A stretch of 64,000 nt of DNA from Vibrio kanaloae (GCF_024347535.1 NZ_AP025497.1:2418001-2482000); one strand, 5' to 3'. Numbered from the stretch's first letter, positions 38,314-48,859 are shown. Notes: generated by a model from the letters alone, not told the origin. Program-made: numbers and translations.

Positions 38314-39600
38314 CTAGTTACCGCCAGAACACTTCTTGGTTTCGACGTTAAACGCACCACATGAGAATGGCTTCGACCAGCTAGAGAACAGTTTTGCCGA
38401 TTCAGGTAAGTAACTCGACCAAGCATCACCCGCCACTAGTCCAGTGGTTTCCCAAACGATATCAAATTGACCATCGTCTTGGATTTCACCGATCAGGACT
38501 GGTTTAGTAATGTGGTGGTTTGGCAGCATGGTAGAGTAGCCGCCAGAAAGGTTAGGTACAGACACGCCAATCAAGGCATCTTGCACAGATTCAGGATCGG
38601 TTGTGCCCGCATTAGTGACCGCTTGAGCCCACATATTGAAGCCAACATAGTGCGCTTCCATTGGGTCATTGGTGACACGCTTTTCACTCTTGATGAACGA
38701 CTGCCACGTTTCAACGAACTCTTCATTAGCTTCGGTATCAACACTCATGAAGTAGTTCCATGCCGCTAGGTGACCTACCAGTGGTTCAGTGTCCATACCT
38801 GACAGTTCTTCTTCACCGACAGAGAATGCAATAACTGGGATGTCTTCAGATGAAATGCCTTGAGCGCCTAACTCTTTATAGAAAGGAACGTTCGCATCGC
38901 CGTTGACAGTAGAAACCACTGCGGTTTTCTTACCGGCTTCGCCGAACTTTTTGATATCTGAAACAATAGATTGCCAATCAGAATGACCAAACGGTGTGTA
39001 ATTGATCATGATGTCTTCTTCGGCGACACCTTTATCTTTTAGGTAGGCCTCTAAGATCTTATTGGTGGTACGTGGATAAACGTAATCGGTACCTGCAAGT
39101 ACCCAACGTTCAACTTCAAGCTCTTCCATCAAGTAATCCACTGCTGGGATCGCTTGTTGGTTTGGCGCGGCACCGGTGTAGAAAACGTTTTTAGAAGACT
39201 CTTCACCTTCATACTGTACTGGGTAGAAAAGGATGCTGTTGAGTTCTTCAAAGACAGGCAACATCGATTTACGTGATACCGATGTCCAACCACCGAACAC
39301 CACATCCACTTTCTCTTTTTCGATAAGCTCACGCGCTTTCTCAGCAAATAGCGGCCAGTTTGACGCAGGGTCAACCACGACAGGTTCTAGCTTCTTACCG
39401 AGCAAACCGCCCTTTTTGTTTTGCTCTTCGATGAGCATTAGCACGGTATCTTTTAGCGTTGTCTCACTGATCGCCATGGTGCCAGAGAGTGAGTGTAGAA
39501 CACCGACCTTGATGGTCTCATCAGCAGCAAACACCGTTGCAGAAGAAAATGAAAGTGTTGTACACAGTGCAGCTAGCGATAAATTGAACACCTTGTTCAT
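38314..39600 (-). CDS. urtA: urea ABC transporter substrate-binding protein UrtA
   Basis: Periplasmic urea-binding protein, first gene of the cluster. The 428 residues start with a signal peptide ending VFA (residue 25). The mature part follows the UrtA pattern: IKVGVLHSLSGTMAISE, VDVVFGGWTSVSRKS, LFYPVQYEGEESS and a Cys pair at the C terminus (CGAFNVETKKCSGG). A sigma-54 promoter candidate is upstream, in line with nitrogen control. Confidence 0.96.
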   Translation of the reverse strand: MNKVFNLSLAALCTTLSFSSATVFAADETIKVGVLHSLSGTMAISETTLKDTVLMLIEEQNKKGGLLGKKLEPVVVDPASNWPLFAEKARELIEKEKVDVVFGGWTSVSRKSMLPVFEELNSILFYPVQYEGEESSKNVFYTGAAPNQQAIPAVDYLMEELEVERWVLAGTDYVYPRTTNKILEAYLKDKGVAEEDIMINYTPFGHSDWQSIVSDIKKFGEAGKKTAVVSTVNGDANVPFYKELGAQGISSEDIPVIAFSVGEEELSGMDTEPLVGHLAAWNYFMSVDTEANEEFVETWQSFIKSEKRVTNDPMEAHYVGFNMWAQAVTNAGTTDPESVQDALIGVSVPNLSGGYSTMLPNHHITKPVLIGEIQDDGQFDIVWETTGLVAGDAWSSYLPESAKLFSSWSKPFSCGAFNVETKKCSGGN

Positions 39601-39643
39601 GATATTACTCCATAATTGTATTTTTGTTATTCAATTACAGAGT

Positions 39644-39660
39644 TACAAGAAGAGTGCCAA
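39644..39660 (-). promoter_or_regulatory. sigma-54 promoter of the urt-ure cluster
   Basis: On the minus strand TTGGCACTCTTCTTGTA matches the RpoN pattern TGGCAC-N5-TTGC with the final C as T; GG and the -12 G are 12 bases apart, as required. Transcription would start near 39632, about 32 bases before urtA. Confidence 0.7.
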
Positions 39661-39719
39661 ACTTACAAACCAACGAAATTATTTATAAGTAATTGTATTA
39701 ATAGAGTTTAAAAGAAACT

Positions 39720-39736
39720 CACACCAATAGAGTGCA
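39720..39736. promoter_or_regulatory. possible NtrC-type enhancer site
   Basis: CACACCAATAGAGTGCA has 10 of 12 fixed positions of the NtrC pattern TGCACY-N5-RGTGCA. It lies about 90-100 bases upstream of the expected start, a suitable distance for an enhancer. Confidence 0.35.
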
Positions 39737-39817
39737 TAGCAATCATGTAACTATGTTTCATACTGGTGCAGTGACGGTGGGAATGAACCAAGATGACACA
39801 TTCCTGTTCTTCAGATA

Positions 39818-39850
39818 CAAAAAAGACCCAACACTTTAGTATTGAGTCTC
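39818..39850 (-). terminator. terminator after the zinc-ribbon gene
   Basis: On the minus strand AGACTCAATAC pairs with GTGTTGGGTCT (with G-U pairs) around TAAA and is followed by TTTTTT. Confidence 0.75.
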
Positions 39851-39893
39851 TGGTATAACATCACCGATAGTCGTTCAAACCATGAGTTTAAGG

Positions 39894-40121
39894 CTATTCC
39901 GCTGGTTGAAATTCGAATTTTACTCTCGACTTTGATTTCAACTCGTTGCAATCACCGTTGCAAAAATAGCTCGCCGCGCCACAGGCTTGAAGCTTCTCAA
40001 GTTGGCTGCTGCACTCAGGGCAAAACCCAACTTTAGTAAAGTGAGCCTGACAACTTTCACAGTGATACTTGCCATCCCAAGCTAGCTCAGACTGGCATTT
40101 AGGGCAGATATTTTCACTCAT
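39894..40121 (-). CDS. zinc-ribbon protein, YfgJ-like
   Basis: 75-residue protein from ATG 40121 (AGGA seven bases upstream; a GTG two codons earlier is too close to it). Three Cys pairs are visible: CPKC and CESC in the first ribbon, CPEC in the second, with later Cys in ACGAASYFC and GDC. Length and pattern resemble E. coli YfgJ, which sits near der in that genome as well. Function unknown. Confidence 0.78.
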   Translation of the reverse strand: MSENICPKCQSELAWDGKYHCESCQAHFTKVGFCPECSSQLEKLQACGAASYFCNGDCNELKSKSRVKFEFQPAE

Positions 40122-40523
40122 TAGCACTTCCTAATTTACTACTATTTTTATAATCTACTACTGATGAAGCTTATGTAGCTTTCGAAACAAACTCTTTAAT
40201 TCTCGATAGGCTTCTAAGACAGATTGTTGCGTCATTCGTCAGTGCTTTCAATTATATATTTTGGCGCAGATCGTTCTTGTGCAAGATCGTATTAGTTGCT
40301 ATTGGCAGACTAGATGAGTACGACAGAAAACCGAAGATCATAGGTTGATCTTTTGCTTTATCTGTTTTGATCAGCGATCTACCCTAAAAAGAATATTTAT
40401 ATCACCACACACCGAAAGCATAAGTTACATGTGCTGCATTTCAATTTTATATAGTCATTTATATTAAAATAAACAAAATAAAGCAAAGCAAACAGCATAA
40501 GTCATTTCGATCTGTAATCTGAA
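40122..40523. other. AT-rich gap without recognised gene
   Basis: 402 bases with no credible reading frame. One weak hairpin, AAGATCA / TGATCTT at about 40337-40355, is followed by a few T residues, which alone does not support an RNA gene. Confidence 0.4.
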
Positions 40524-41429
40524 TCATCGAATTACATGCGTCAGCATTTCAATGTGCTGGTCATCTAACTGGGTTAACTTAACGGACAATGCCTTAAGCT
40601 CTGACGTATTCTCAATGTGAGTGCCACCACACGGTATAGACACTAAAGTATCAGCATCCAACTGCCACTCCCAGTAACGAGAGTCTGTTAATGCCTCGCC
40701 TTCCAGTCTCATTGCTACTGGCGTCGGCTCTGCAAGCCAGCCAGAAATCATCTGATTGATATCAGTTTCAATGCCATCAAGGTTTGCTAGCAGGTCTGCA
40801 ACGTTCAAGCCCCGTTTCTTCAGAGTTTTACCCAAGCGATACTTGTCGGTACACAACTCTTGAGTCACAAAGCTCGTCACTTGAGCGTAACTATTAAAGT
40901 CATAGCTGCCGAGCGGATCTTTTCTGTCGGCATCTTTGCGCCAGTAACTCTCTGCTAAGACTTTATTCAGCGCTAAGGAAGCAATGTGACCTGCGCTGTG
41001 ACCTCGGCTAAGGCTGGATTGGTACTCTTTATCAACCGACAACACGATTTCGTCGTGAATATTAATCATAGAAGCTGATGCCGATAACTGATGGACAACA
41101 ACAAATACCCAGCCTTCAGCATCACGCTTAACAGGAATATCTGCTGCGATACAAAGCTTTCCAGTAGATTGTTCTATTGCTCCCACAAGGCAATCTTCAA
41201 CTGGATATTGCACGTCATCATCAACAGTGACAAATCCTTGGTCTGCCGGGTGATCGGGCCAAATATGACTCACTGGGTGGAAAGGTGTTACGTCGGTGAT
41301 CAGGTAAGTTTTGCTGTCGTCACTTTCAACGTGCAGCGCCTTTGCGTTGAGCTGCCAAATCTGATGGCAAAATTGAGTGATGGTTGGTGTGATTACTTCA
41401 GCTTGTGTGATCAAATCGCTAGTTGTCAT
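40524..41429 (-). CDS. AlaX-like alanyl-tRNA editing family protein
   Basis: 301-residue protein with the metal-binding motifs of the AlaRS editing domain and its free-standing relatives: RGHSAGHIA (HxxxH, near residues 142-150) and CGGTHIENTSEL near residue 268. These enzymes cleave mischarged Ser- or Gly-tRNA(Ala). The N-terminal 130 residues are a divergent beta-barrel-like part (ITDVTPFHPVSH). Family assignment is good; the tRNA substrate is inferred. Confidence 0.8.
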   Translation of the reverse strand: MTTSDLITQAEVITPTITQFCHQIWQLNAKALHVESDDSKTYLITDVTPFHPVSHIWPDHPADQGFVTVDDDVQYPVEDCLVGAIEQSTGKLCIAADIPVKRDAEGWVFVVVHQLSASASMINIHDEIVLSVDKEYQSSLSRGHSAGHIASLALNKVLAESYWRKDADRKDPLGSYDFNSYAQVTSFVTQELCTDKYRLGKTLKKRGLNVADLLANLDGIETDINQMISGWLAEPTPVAMRLEGEALTDSRYWEWQLDADTLVSIPCGGTHIENTSELKALSVKLTQLDDQHIEMLTHVIR

Positions 41430-41514
41430 ATCGTTCTTCTTCTGGAATCTAATCTGGTTCGTTAATCCATAGCGATACAGAGGAACTAATTATGGATTAA
41501 CGTAAATTTTGCTT

Positions 41515-41543
41515 AAAAAAATACCCGAGACAGGCTCGGGTAT
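41515..41543 (-). terminator. terminator after der
   Basis: ATACCCGAG / CTCGGGTAT stem with a 5-base loop, followed on the minus strand by seven T residues. Confidence 0.9.
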
Positions 41544-41561
41544 CAAATTTATTAGAAAGAG

Positions 41562-43043
41562 CTACTTACGACCTTTCATCATGCTCATCATACGCTTACG
41601 TTTACGTTCTTGAGAGACTGTTAGCTTGTTTGTCTTAGCCTCAAATGGGTTCTCGCTGTTCTGGAATTGAATGCGAATTGGTGTACCCATAATCTCTAGT
41701 GAACGACGGTAGTAGTTCATCAAGAATCGCTTGTATGAATCTGGCAAGTTACGTACTTGGTTACCGTGGATAACGATAATCGGTGGGTTATAGCCACCAG
41801 CGTGCGCGTATTTCAGTTTCACGCGACGGCCACGAACCATCGGCGGTTGGTGATCATCAGTCGCCATTTTCATGATACGAGTTAGAACAGAAGTACCAAC
41901 ACGAGTCGTCGCTGACTTGTAAGCCTCTTGAACAGACTCAAACAAGTGACCAACTCCTGTACCGTGAAGTGCAGAAATAAAGTGAATACGTGCGAAATCG
42001 ACGAAACCTAAACGACGGTCTAGCTCTTTCTTAACGCGATCTTTAACGTCGCTATCTAGGCCATCCCATTTGTTTACTGCAATCACGATTGAACGACCCG
42101 CGTTCAATGCAAAGCCTAACAAGCTTAGATCTTGATCCGAGATATTTTCACGGGCATCAATAAGCAGCAATACAACGTTAGCATCTTCAATCGCTTTCAA
42201 TGTTTTTACTACAGAGAACTTTTCTACGGTTTCATTGATGTTTTTACGACGACGAACACCCGCAGTATCAATTAGAACGTATTCACGCTCATCACGCTGC
42301 ATTGGAATATAAATAGAATCGCGAGTTGTACCTGGCATATCATAAACAACTACGCGCTCTTCACCAAGAATACGGTTGGTGAGTGTTGATTTACCTACGT
42401 TAGGACGACCAATGATCGCTAACTTAATTGGTTGATCTTGAAGGCGCTGGAACTCTTCTTCAGCCTCTTCTTCAGTGAAATCAACTTGCTCTTCTTCTTC
42501 GTCTTCAAACTCTGTTAAATCGCTTACTTCACCATTCTCAGCTTTTAGCGCTTCTGCGAATGGGTTAAGAGCAAGGTCAATCAGCGCTGTTACACCACGA
42601 CCGTGCGCTGCCGCGATTTGGTACATGTCTTCTACGCCTAGTTGCCAAAAGTCAGCACTTGCAGCATCAGGGTCGATACCATCCACCTTGTTTACTACTA
42701 GCATTGAAGGCTTTTCTAGCTGACGAAGGTGCTTAGCAATTGCCACATCTGAAGGTGTTAGGCCCGCACGGCCATCTACCATAAATAGGACAACATCAGC
42801 CTCGTCAATCGCCGCTAGCGACTGTTCAGCCATTTTAGTTTCAACACCATCTTCAGTACCGTCGATACCACCAGTGTCGATAACAATAAACTCATGCTCA
42901 CTAAAATGAGCATGGCCATATTTACGGTCACGCGTTAAGCCAGGAAAATCCGCAACCAATGCATCACGAGTTCGAGTCAATCGGTTAAATAACGTAGATT
43001 TACCTACGTTCGGACGCCCTACTAGAGCAACAACAGGTACCAT
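41562..43043 (-). CDS. der: ribosome biogenesis GTPase Der (EngA)
   Basis: Essential GTPase for 50S subunit maturation. The 493 residues carry two GTPase domains, each with GRPNVGKST (near residues 8-16 and 212-220), DTGG/DTAG switch elements and NKVD/NKWD, joined by an acidic linker ([15 protein letters not shown]). A KH-like domain and a basic tail ([17 protein letters not shown]) finish the chain. It is downstream of bamB, past a hairpin terminator. Confidence 0.98.
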   Translation of the reverse strand: MVPVVALVGRPNVGKSTLFNRLTRTRDALVADFPGLTRDRKYGHAHFSEHEFIVIDTGGIDGTEDGVETKMAEQSLAAIDEADVVLFMVDGRAGLTPSDVAIAKHLRQLEKPSMLVVNKVDGIDPDAASADFWQLGVEDMYQIAAAHGRGVTALIDLALNPFAEALKAENGEVSDLTEFEDEEEEQVDFTEEEAEEEFQRLQDQPIKLAIIGRPNVGKSTLTNRILGEERVVVYDMPGTTRDSIYIPMQRDEREYVLIDTAGVRRRKNINETVEKFSVVKTLKAIEDANVVLLLIDARENISDQDLSLLGFALNAGRSIVIAVNKWDGLDSDVKDRVKKELDRRLGFVDFARIHFISALHGTGVGHLFESVQEAYKSATTRVGTSVLTRIMKMATDDHQPPMVRGRRVKLKYAHAGGYNPPIIVIHGNQVRNLPDSYKRFLMNYYRRSLEIMGTPIRIQFQNSENPFEAKTNKLTVSQERKRKRMMSMMKGRK

Positions 43044-43150
43044 AACAACCTCTACAATTTCTTCTCTAAATGTAGTTATAGGTAAACTCTTGTTCGCAAG
43101 TTTAAACTCTTACCTATAACCACATGGTTTATTAATTTATAACAACAAAA

Positions 43151-43180
43151 CGGCTCCTAGCTGTTACCAACCAGGAGCCG
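43151..43180 (-). terminator. hairpin between bamB and der
   Basis: CGGCTCCT / AGGAGCCG, 8 bp arms with a 14-base loop, then TTTT on the minus strand. Confidence 0.65.
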
Positions 43181-43201
43181 ATTGTGAATTATATCACGCT
43201 T

Positions 43202-44362
43202 TTATTTGCTAATCGTTAGTTTCTTTACATCGCCATTGCGAGTCGTCACTAAGTAGCCTTCAGGCATTTCAATTGGTGCAACCGCAAAGCCGCTATCATC
43301 GACTAGCTGTTGAGCAACAAATTCACCAGATGAACGATCCAACCAGTGCAGGTAACCTTCCGTATCACCGACAACTACATAACCGTTAATAATAGCAGGA
43401 GCCGTTAGTAGACGGTTTTCTAACAATGGAGTGCTCCAAAGTTCAGTACCACTACGAGCATCAACCGCAACCACATGATCTTTGTCTGTAACCACAAACA
43501 AACGACTGCCATCACTCGCTAAGTCTATCGCTGACGAGTAGTTACGTTTCCAAACGGGCTTGCCAGAGCGGAGATCGATAGCGATTAGCTGACCATTGAT
43601 ACCCACTGTATACAGGGTGCCTCCAAGAACAACCGGAGATGCATCAACATCTACTAAACGATCGATTTCGGTTGCACCTTTTGGCGTGCCGACTGGCTGT
43701 TGCCAAATAAGCTGACCACGGTCCACGATAGCAGCTGCTAGACGACCATTTGCGGTGCCCCAGAATACACCACCAGAAACCGCTACTGGTGTGCTATCAC
43801 CACGTAGTGTTAGGCTTGGTACTTCAGTGCTGATGGCCCACTTTTGATCACCCTTGTCTTGATCTAACGCGATCAACATGCCCCGACTGGTATGCACAAT
43901 AACCATGTTGTTTTCAGTCACAGGTGATGCAAGCACCTCACCATTCACTGACACACGCCATAGCTCTTCACCGGTCGATTCGTCTAACGCGATCACTTCG
44001 CCATTTTCAGAACCTAAGAACACTTTGCCGTAAGCTGCTGTTAGGCCACCAGATAAGCGTGCGATCACTTCTTTTTCAAGATCATTTTCCCACAACTTTT
44101 CCCCCGTTTCGGGAGCTAGCGCTTTGACAATACCGTCACGGCTCGCGACAAACACTTTGTCGTAAGCAAGCTCTGGCGTCAATTTGGAAAAGTAGTGACC
44201 AACACCATCACCAACCGACGTAGACCACTCTTGTTTGGGAGTGAACTCACTGTTTACTGTTGGTACTGGCGCCATGATTACGGTGTCTTCTTCACCTGCA
44301 CAGCCAGCTAGTAGGCCAAGAGCAATCGCACATAACGCCGCTTTTGGAAACATCTTCTTCAT
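43202..44362 (-). CDS. bamB: outer membrane protein assembly factor BamB
   Basis: Lipoprotein of the BAM complex that inserts beta-barrel proteins into the outer membrane. The 386 residues start with a lipoprotein signal (lipobox LLAGC, Cys21) and then form an eight-bladed propeller with repeated PQQ-like words such as GEKLWE, GEELWR and GKPVWK. It is 10 bases downstream of yfgM, in the common order hisS-yfgM-bamB-der. Confidence 0.97.
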   Translation of the reverse strand: MKKMFPKAALCAIALGLLAGCAGEEDTVIMAPVPTVNSEFTPKQEWSTSVGDGVGHYFSKLTPELAYDKVFVASRDGIVKALAPETGEKLWENDLEKEVIARLSGGLTAAYGKVFLGSENGEVIALDESTGEELWRVSVNGEVLASPVTENNMVIVHTSRGMLIALDQDKGDQKWAISTEVPSLTLRGDSTPVAVSGGVFWGTANGRLAAAIVDRGQLIWQQPVGTPKGATEIDRLVDVDASPVVLGGTLYTVGINGQLIAIDLRSGKPVWKRNYSSAIDLASDGSRLFVVTDKDHVVAVDARSGTELWSTPLLENRLLTAPAIINGYVVVGDTEGYLHWLDRSSGEFVAQQLVDDSGFAVAPIEMPEGYLVTTRNGDVKKLTISK

Positions 44363-44372
44363 TCAAAGCGCC

Positions 44373-44987
44373 TTATTTAGCTAGGTCGTCAAGTTTGATT
44401 TGAAGCGTTTGGCTCGCATCAACAGCTTGCTGTGCTTCTGTATAGGCACTGTATGCTGCGTCAGTGTCGCCTTTACGAAGTGAGATATCACCACGCAGCT
44501 CCGCAACACGGCCTTTCCAAGATTCATCAGTCATTGCAGCAAGGTCAGTCAATGCTGCGTCAAATTCACCTTGCTCAGCTTTAATACGTGCAACACGGTA
44601 TGTAAGCAGAGGCTCAAGTGCCACATCTTTCGTTGCCGATTTTGCCCATTCAAGTTGTTCAAGTGCCGCCGTTAGCTCACCCGCTTGTACTTGTGCTTTT
44701 GCAAGTTGCATTGCAGCAAGTACTGAGTACTCAGCGTCTTTGTTTGCATCGATGAAAGCTTGAATATCAGATTGAGCCGCAACGCCTTTTGCATCAAGCG
44801 CTGAAATTACAGAAGTGTAGCTTTCCGAAGCAGCTTCACGCGCTTCGACGACTGAATCTTGATAATAGCGCCAACCAAATAGACCACCTAAACCAATAAC
44901 TGCACCAAAGATTACGGCTTTACCGTTCTCTTTCCACCAATCTTTAATGGCTTCAACTTGTTGCTCTTCGCTATCGTAAAGTTCCAC
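44373..44987 (-). CDS. yfgM: YfgM, SecYEG-associated tetratricopeptide protein
   Basis: Inner-membrane protein of 204 residues with one membrane segment at about residues 23-42 (AVIFGAVIGLGGLFGW) and a periplasmic TPR domain. In E. coli YfgM works with PpiD at the SecYEG channel. The N-terminal YDSEEQQVEAIKDWWKENGK is typical. It lies between hisS and bamB. Confidence 0.92.
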   Translation of the reverse strand: MELYDSEEQQVEAIKDWWKENGKAVIFGAVIGLGGLFGWRYYQDSVVEAREAASESYTSVISALDAKGVAAQSDIQAFIDANKDAEYSVLAAMQLAKAQVQAGELTAALEQLEWAKSATKDVALEPLLTYRVARIKAEQGEFDAALTDLAAMTDESWKGRVAELRGDISLRKGDTDAAYSAYTEAQQAVDASQTLQIKLDDLAK

Positions 44988-45063
44988 TTCCTGTCCTCTT
45001 TAATTCTTTAAACGCCAGCATAGTGCTGACGTTAGTATTCATTATGAGCGTTTGCTCAATGGT

Positions 45064-46332
45064 TTAGATTAGCGCAGCCACTTTCTCTGCAACTTCCGTT
45101 TGAGACACGGTTTCTTGCACGCCGCCAACCAAATCTTTTAGCACGACAGTATTGTCAGCAACTTCGTTCTCACCAAGCACGAGTGCCACAACAGCACCTA
45201 CTTTGTCAGCACGCTTGAATTGCTTCTTGAAGTTACCGCCACCGAAGTGGTTCATCACTCGTACACCTTCTAGGTTGTCGCGTAATTGATTCGCTAACTT
45301 CATGCCCGCGATCATTGTACCTTCACCAGCAGCAACCATATATACGTCAACGCTACGGCGAACTTCTGTTAGTTCTAGCGTTTCCATCATCAAAACCAGA
45401 CGCTCTAGACCCATTGCAAAACCAACCGCATTTGTTGCTTTGCCGCCTAGTTGCTCAACAAGGCCATCGTAACGGCCACCGCCACACACTGTACCTTGTG
45501 CACCAAGGCTGTCGGTGATCCACTCAAATACGGTACGGTTGTAGTAATCTAAACCACGTACTAGACGTTCATTAACTTGGTATTCGATACCAACAGCGTC
45601 AAGAAGTTCACACAAACCAGCAAAATGTTGCTTCGATTCTTCACCTAAATATTCAGATAGTCGAGGTGCGTCACCTAAGATAGCTTGAACATCAGGGTTT
45701 TTAGTATCAAGTACACGTAAAGGGTTGGTGTGCATGCGACGTTTACAGTCTTCATCTAGCACATCAATGTGTTGCTCTAGGAAGGCCACTAACGCAGTGC
45801 GGTAGCTTACACGATCTTCTTGAGAACCAATTGAGTTCAGCTCTAGTCGAACGTGCTTATCGATGCCTAGCTCACGCCATAGACGTGCTGTCATCATGAT
45901 AAGTTCTGCGTCAACGTCTGGACCGTCTAGGCCAAACACTTCAACACCACATTGGTGGAATTGACGGTAACGACCTTTTTGAGGACGCTCGTGACGGAAC
46001 ATAGGGCCCATGTACCATAGGCGCTGTTCATCACGGTTGATAAGGCTATTTTGAATACATGAACGTACACAACCTGCTGTGCCTTCTGGACGCAGCGTTA
46101 GGCTATCGCCATTGCGGTCGTCAAAGGTGTACATCTCTTTAGAAACAACGTCTGTCTCTTCACCAACTGCACGGCTAAATAGGTTTGTTTCTTCAACGAT
46201 AGGCATACGTACTTCGTTGTAACCGTATGCGCTCACCACGTTTTTAACTGCGCTTTCTACTTTTTGCCACAGTGGTGATTGAGTTGGAAGGCAGTCGTTC
46301 ATGCCTCGAATTGCTTGAATATTTTTAGCCAC
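45064..46332 (-). CDS. hisS: histidyl-tRNA synthetase
   Basis: Class II synthetase charging tRNA(His). I place the start at GTG 46332 ([16 protein letters not shown]), where homology to E. coli HisS begins; the eight codons upstream are not conserved. The 422 residues contain motif 2 ([23 protein letters not shown]), the histidine loops [15 protein letters not shown] and [14 protein letters not shown], and motif 3 ([11 protein letters not shown]). Confidence 0.97.
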   Translation of the reverse strand: MAKNIQAIRGMNDCLPTQSPLWQKVESAVKNVVSAYGYNEVRMPIVEETNLFSRAVGEETDVVSKEMYTFDDRNGDSLTLRPEGTAGCVRSCIQNSLINRDEQRLWYMGPMFRHERPQKGRYRQFHQCGVEVFGLDGPDVDAELIMMTARLWRELGIDKHVRLELNSIGSQEDRVSYRTALVAFLEQHIDVLDEDCKRRMHTNPLRVLDTKNPDVQAILGDAPRLSEYLGEESKQHFAGLCELLDAVGIEYQVNERLVRGLDYYNRTVFEWITDSLGAQGTVCGGGRYDGLVEQLGGKATNAVGFAMGLERLVLMMETLELTEVRRSVDVYMVAAGEGTMIAGMKLANQLRDNLEGVRVMNHFGGGNFKKQFKRADKVGAVVALVLGENEVADNTVVLKDLVGGVQETVSQTEVAEKVAALI

Positions 46333-46402
46333 AGTATTTATTCCGTAATTTCTCACGACCAGATGTTAGTGCGAATAGACAATCACACCTCATCGTGTTG
46401 TA

Positions 46403-47524
46403 TTAATCTTCTAAATTTTCTACATCAATGCGATTTGCTTTATCAAGCACCGATGCTTTTGCTCGGATCTTCGCTTCAAGCTTGTCGACAAGGTCATCGT
46501 TGTCAAAACGCTCTTTCTGACGCTTACCGTCTTCATAGAAGGCACTCTTACGTGCACTACCCGCTAGACCTAAGTGAGACACTTCAGCTTCACCAGGGCC
46601 GTTAACCACACAACCGATGATTGATACATCCATTGGGGTAATAACGTCTTCTAAGCGCTCTTCAAGAGCGTTAACGGTGTTAATAACATCGAACTCTTGA
46701 CGAGAACAGCTCGGGCACGCAATGAAGTTGATGCCACGCGAACGAATACGCAAAGATTTAAGAATATCAAAGCCGACTTTTATCTCTTCAACAGGATCCG
46801 CCGCGAGTGAGATACGCAGCGTATCGCCGATACCTTCAGACAATAACATACCTAAACCAACGGCTGACTTCACAGAACCAGCACGAGCACCGCCCGCTTC
46901 GGTAATACCAAGATGAAGTGGTTGGTCAATCTGTTTGGCGAGCAAGCGATAAGAACCGACGGCTAAGAATACATCCGAGGCCTTAACGCTGACTTTAAAC
47001 TGATCAAAGTTCAGACGGTCTAGGATATCTACATGACGCATCGCGGATTCAACAAGCGCTTCTGCTGTAGGCTCTGTGTATTTCTCTTGGATCTCTTTTT
47101 CAAGAGAGCCGCCGTTAACACCAATACGAATCGGAATATTCATATCGCGAGCGCAATCCACAACAGAGCGGATACGGCTTTCGTTACCGATATTACCGGG
47201 GTTGATACGCAGACAATCTACGCCATATTCTGCCACTTTAAGGGCAATACGATAATCAAAATGGATATCAGCAACCAAAGGAATAGAAACTTGCTGCTTA
47301 ATTAGCTTAAACGCTTCAGCGGCATCCATAGTTGGTACAGATACGCGAACGATATCAGCGCCAACTTTTTCCAAAGCTCGAATTTGAGCCACGGTCGCGG
47401 CTACATCAGTTGTTCTTGTGTTGGTCATGGATTGCACAGCAATTGGCGCACCATCACCGATCGGCACATCACCCACATAAATACGGGTTGATTTGCGACG
47501 AATAATAGGAGATTCGTGTTGCAT
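46403..47524 (-). CDS. ispG: 4-hydroxy-3-methylbut-2-enyl diphosphate synthase
   Basis: Iron-sulfur enzyme of the MEP isoprenoid pathway. The 373 residues have the TIM-barrel N-terminal half and a C-terminal cluster domain with [10 protein letters not shown] (near residues 270-279) and CVVNGPGEA (near 305-313), providing the [4Fe-4S] ligands. It lies between rodZ and hisS. Confidence 0.98.
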   Translation of the reverse strand: MQHESPIIRRKSTRIYVGDVPIGDGAPIAVQSMTNTRTTDVAATVAQIRALEKVGADIVRVSVPTMDAAEAFKLIKQQVSIPLVADIHFDYRIALKVAEYGVDCLRINPGNIGNESRIRSVVDCARDMNIPIRIGVNGGSLEKEIQEKYTEPTAEALVESAMRHVDILDRLNFDQFKVSVKASDVFLAVGSYRLLAKQIDQPLHLGITEAGGARAGSVKSAVGLGMLLSEGIGDTLRISLAADPVEEIKVGFDILKSLRIRSRGINFIACPSCSRQEFDVINTVNALEERLEDVITPMDVSIIGCVVNGPGEAEVSHLGLAGSARKSAFYEDGKRQKERFDNDDLVDKLEAKIRAKASVLDKANRIDVENLED

Positions 47525-47531
47525 ATTAACT

Positions 47532-48422
47532 CTAAGGTAAGGTTATTCTAGCTACTTTGCCTGAAGTATACCCAGAAAGGTCGACAGGTTCACTTGCAAA
47601 TGTCATCGATACGCCCTCAGGTGCACCTAGAATCACTTTGTATGGCGCCGTTCCTGAAAGATTGAGTGTCTGACCTGCTTTTTTGATACCGGTAGACAAA
47701 GTCTTGCCTGCCGCATCTTTTACTTGAATCCAACAATCAGCAGAAAATTGCATAACGAGCTGATTAGCTACAGATTCGGGAGTTACAGCTTCTGGTTCAG
47801 CAACAACAGAGTCAACCTCTGCGGCTGCTTGGGTTTCTTCAACTTGCGTGACTGTATCTGAAGATTCAGCAGCACTAACCACGGTAAGAGCATCAACACT
47901 TTCGATAACGGCTAATGAATCTAACTCAGGAGTAAGCGGCTCTTCAACCACCAGCTCTTCTGGGCTCTCAGCATTGACCAGAGATTGAGATAAAGTGTCT
48001 TGTTGTTGATTCTGCCACCACCACAATGAAGAGATACCAGCAATAACAGCGAAGATACTCCAAGTCAGCAACATAATGCGACTGTTGTGCTTCTCGGTTT
48101 TTGTTTTACGAGAAAAGCTCAACATTTCTTGTTCTTGATGTTGAGCATCACCTGCATGGTGAAGTGCGCTCAGTACAACTTTTTCATCAAGGTTGACGTA
48201 TTTCGCGTATGAGCGAATGTAACCACGCATGAAAGTCGCCACTTGATCTGACTCAAATTGGTTTTCTTCGATTTGTTGTATCAAAGTAACGCGAAGCTTT
48301 AAGCGATCAGAGATCTGTTTTTGTGTAAGACCAAGAGACTCGCGTTTATTTTTGAGAAGCGTCCCCGCCTCCAAAGCTGGAGCAACGGTTTCTTGTGTTT
48401 TTGTATCGTGTTCTGTGTTCAT
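47532..48422 (-). CDS. rodZ: cytoskeletal protein RodZ
   Basis: Links MreB filaments to the membrane and helps maintain rod shape. The 296 residues show an N-terminal HTH domain ([19 protein letters not shown] at about 23-41), a basic juxtamembrane segment, one membrane helix ([21 protein letters not shown] near 116-136), a Ser/Glu/Val-rich linker and the C-terminal beta domain ([13 protein letters not shown]). Upstream a 437-base gap replaces the pilF/pilW gene expected there. Confidence 0.93.
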   Translation of the reverse strand: MNTEHDTKTQETVAPALEAGTLLKNKRESLGLTQKQISDRLKLRVTLIQQIEENQFESDQVATFMRGYIRSYAKYVNLDEKVVLSALHHAGDAQHQEQEMLSFSRKTKTEKHNSRIMLLTWSIFAVIAGISSLWWWQNQQQDTLSQSLVNAESPEELVVEEPLTPELDSLAVIESVDALTVVSAAESSDTVTQVEETQAAAEVDSVVAEPEAVTPESVANQLVMQFSADCWIQVKDAAGKTLSTGIKKAGQTLNLSGTAPYKVILGAPEGVSMTFASEPVDLSGYTSGKVARITLP

Positions 48423-48859
48423 AAAAAGTGAACTTCTAAAGATTATCGCAGGTTGATGAGAGCATTTTTATTATCGTTTAAGCTCAATCTAGCAACCCAC
48501 TTTATGTGAAATTTGTCTTGTTACCTAAATCATCAACCCTTAAAGACGAACATCACTCATAATATTATGAATGATCCTCTCAGGAAGCTAGTTTATCAAG
48601 TAGCCAACCTAAATAGACATATTGATGATTAGTAACAAGCGAGCACTTAAATTAATTTAAGGTTATTTAATCATAAGCTAATGCCATTGCAAGGCAAAAA
48701 CACTTTAAACAAAATTTACCGTCAGCTCATGCTTTTGTCCAAAATTTGACGAAAAGTGTAAGAAAGTACAGAGAAGAAGCTCAAAATGACAAAACCTCTC
48801 CCCCTGAAAAGCAACAAGCCAGAAGTAATGCTTCTGGCTTGTTTAAGTTCAACTATCTT
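48423..48859. other. gene-free region between rlmN and rodZ
   Basis: AT-rich, no reading frame of note on either strand, and no visible remnant of the PilF/PilW lipoprotein. It must hold the promoter of rodZ-ispG-hisS. The rlmN hairpin is at its high-coordinate end. Confidence 0.55.
48816..48840 (-). terminator. hairpin after rlmN
   Basis: AAGCCAGAAG / CTTCTGGCTT, 10 bp perfect stem with a 5-base loop. The T run on the minus strand is poor (GTTGCTTTTC), so efficiency is uncertain. Confidence 0.55.

Noticed and set aside
27566..39600. Whether the urea locus is a mobile island with integrase or att sites
   Set aside because: No integrase, transposase, tRNA or flanking direct repeat is visible at either border; only the internal 162 bp repeat is present.
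40337..40355. Small hairpin in the gap before the AlaX-like gene, considered as a small RNA terminator
   Set aside because: The stem is only 7 bp and AT-rich with a broken T run, and no promoter or conserved element is visible upstream.
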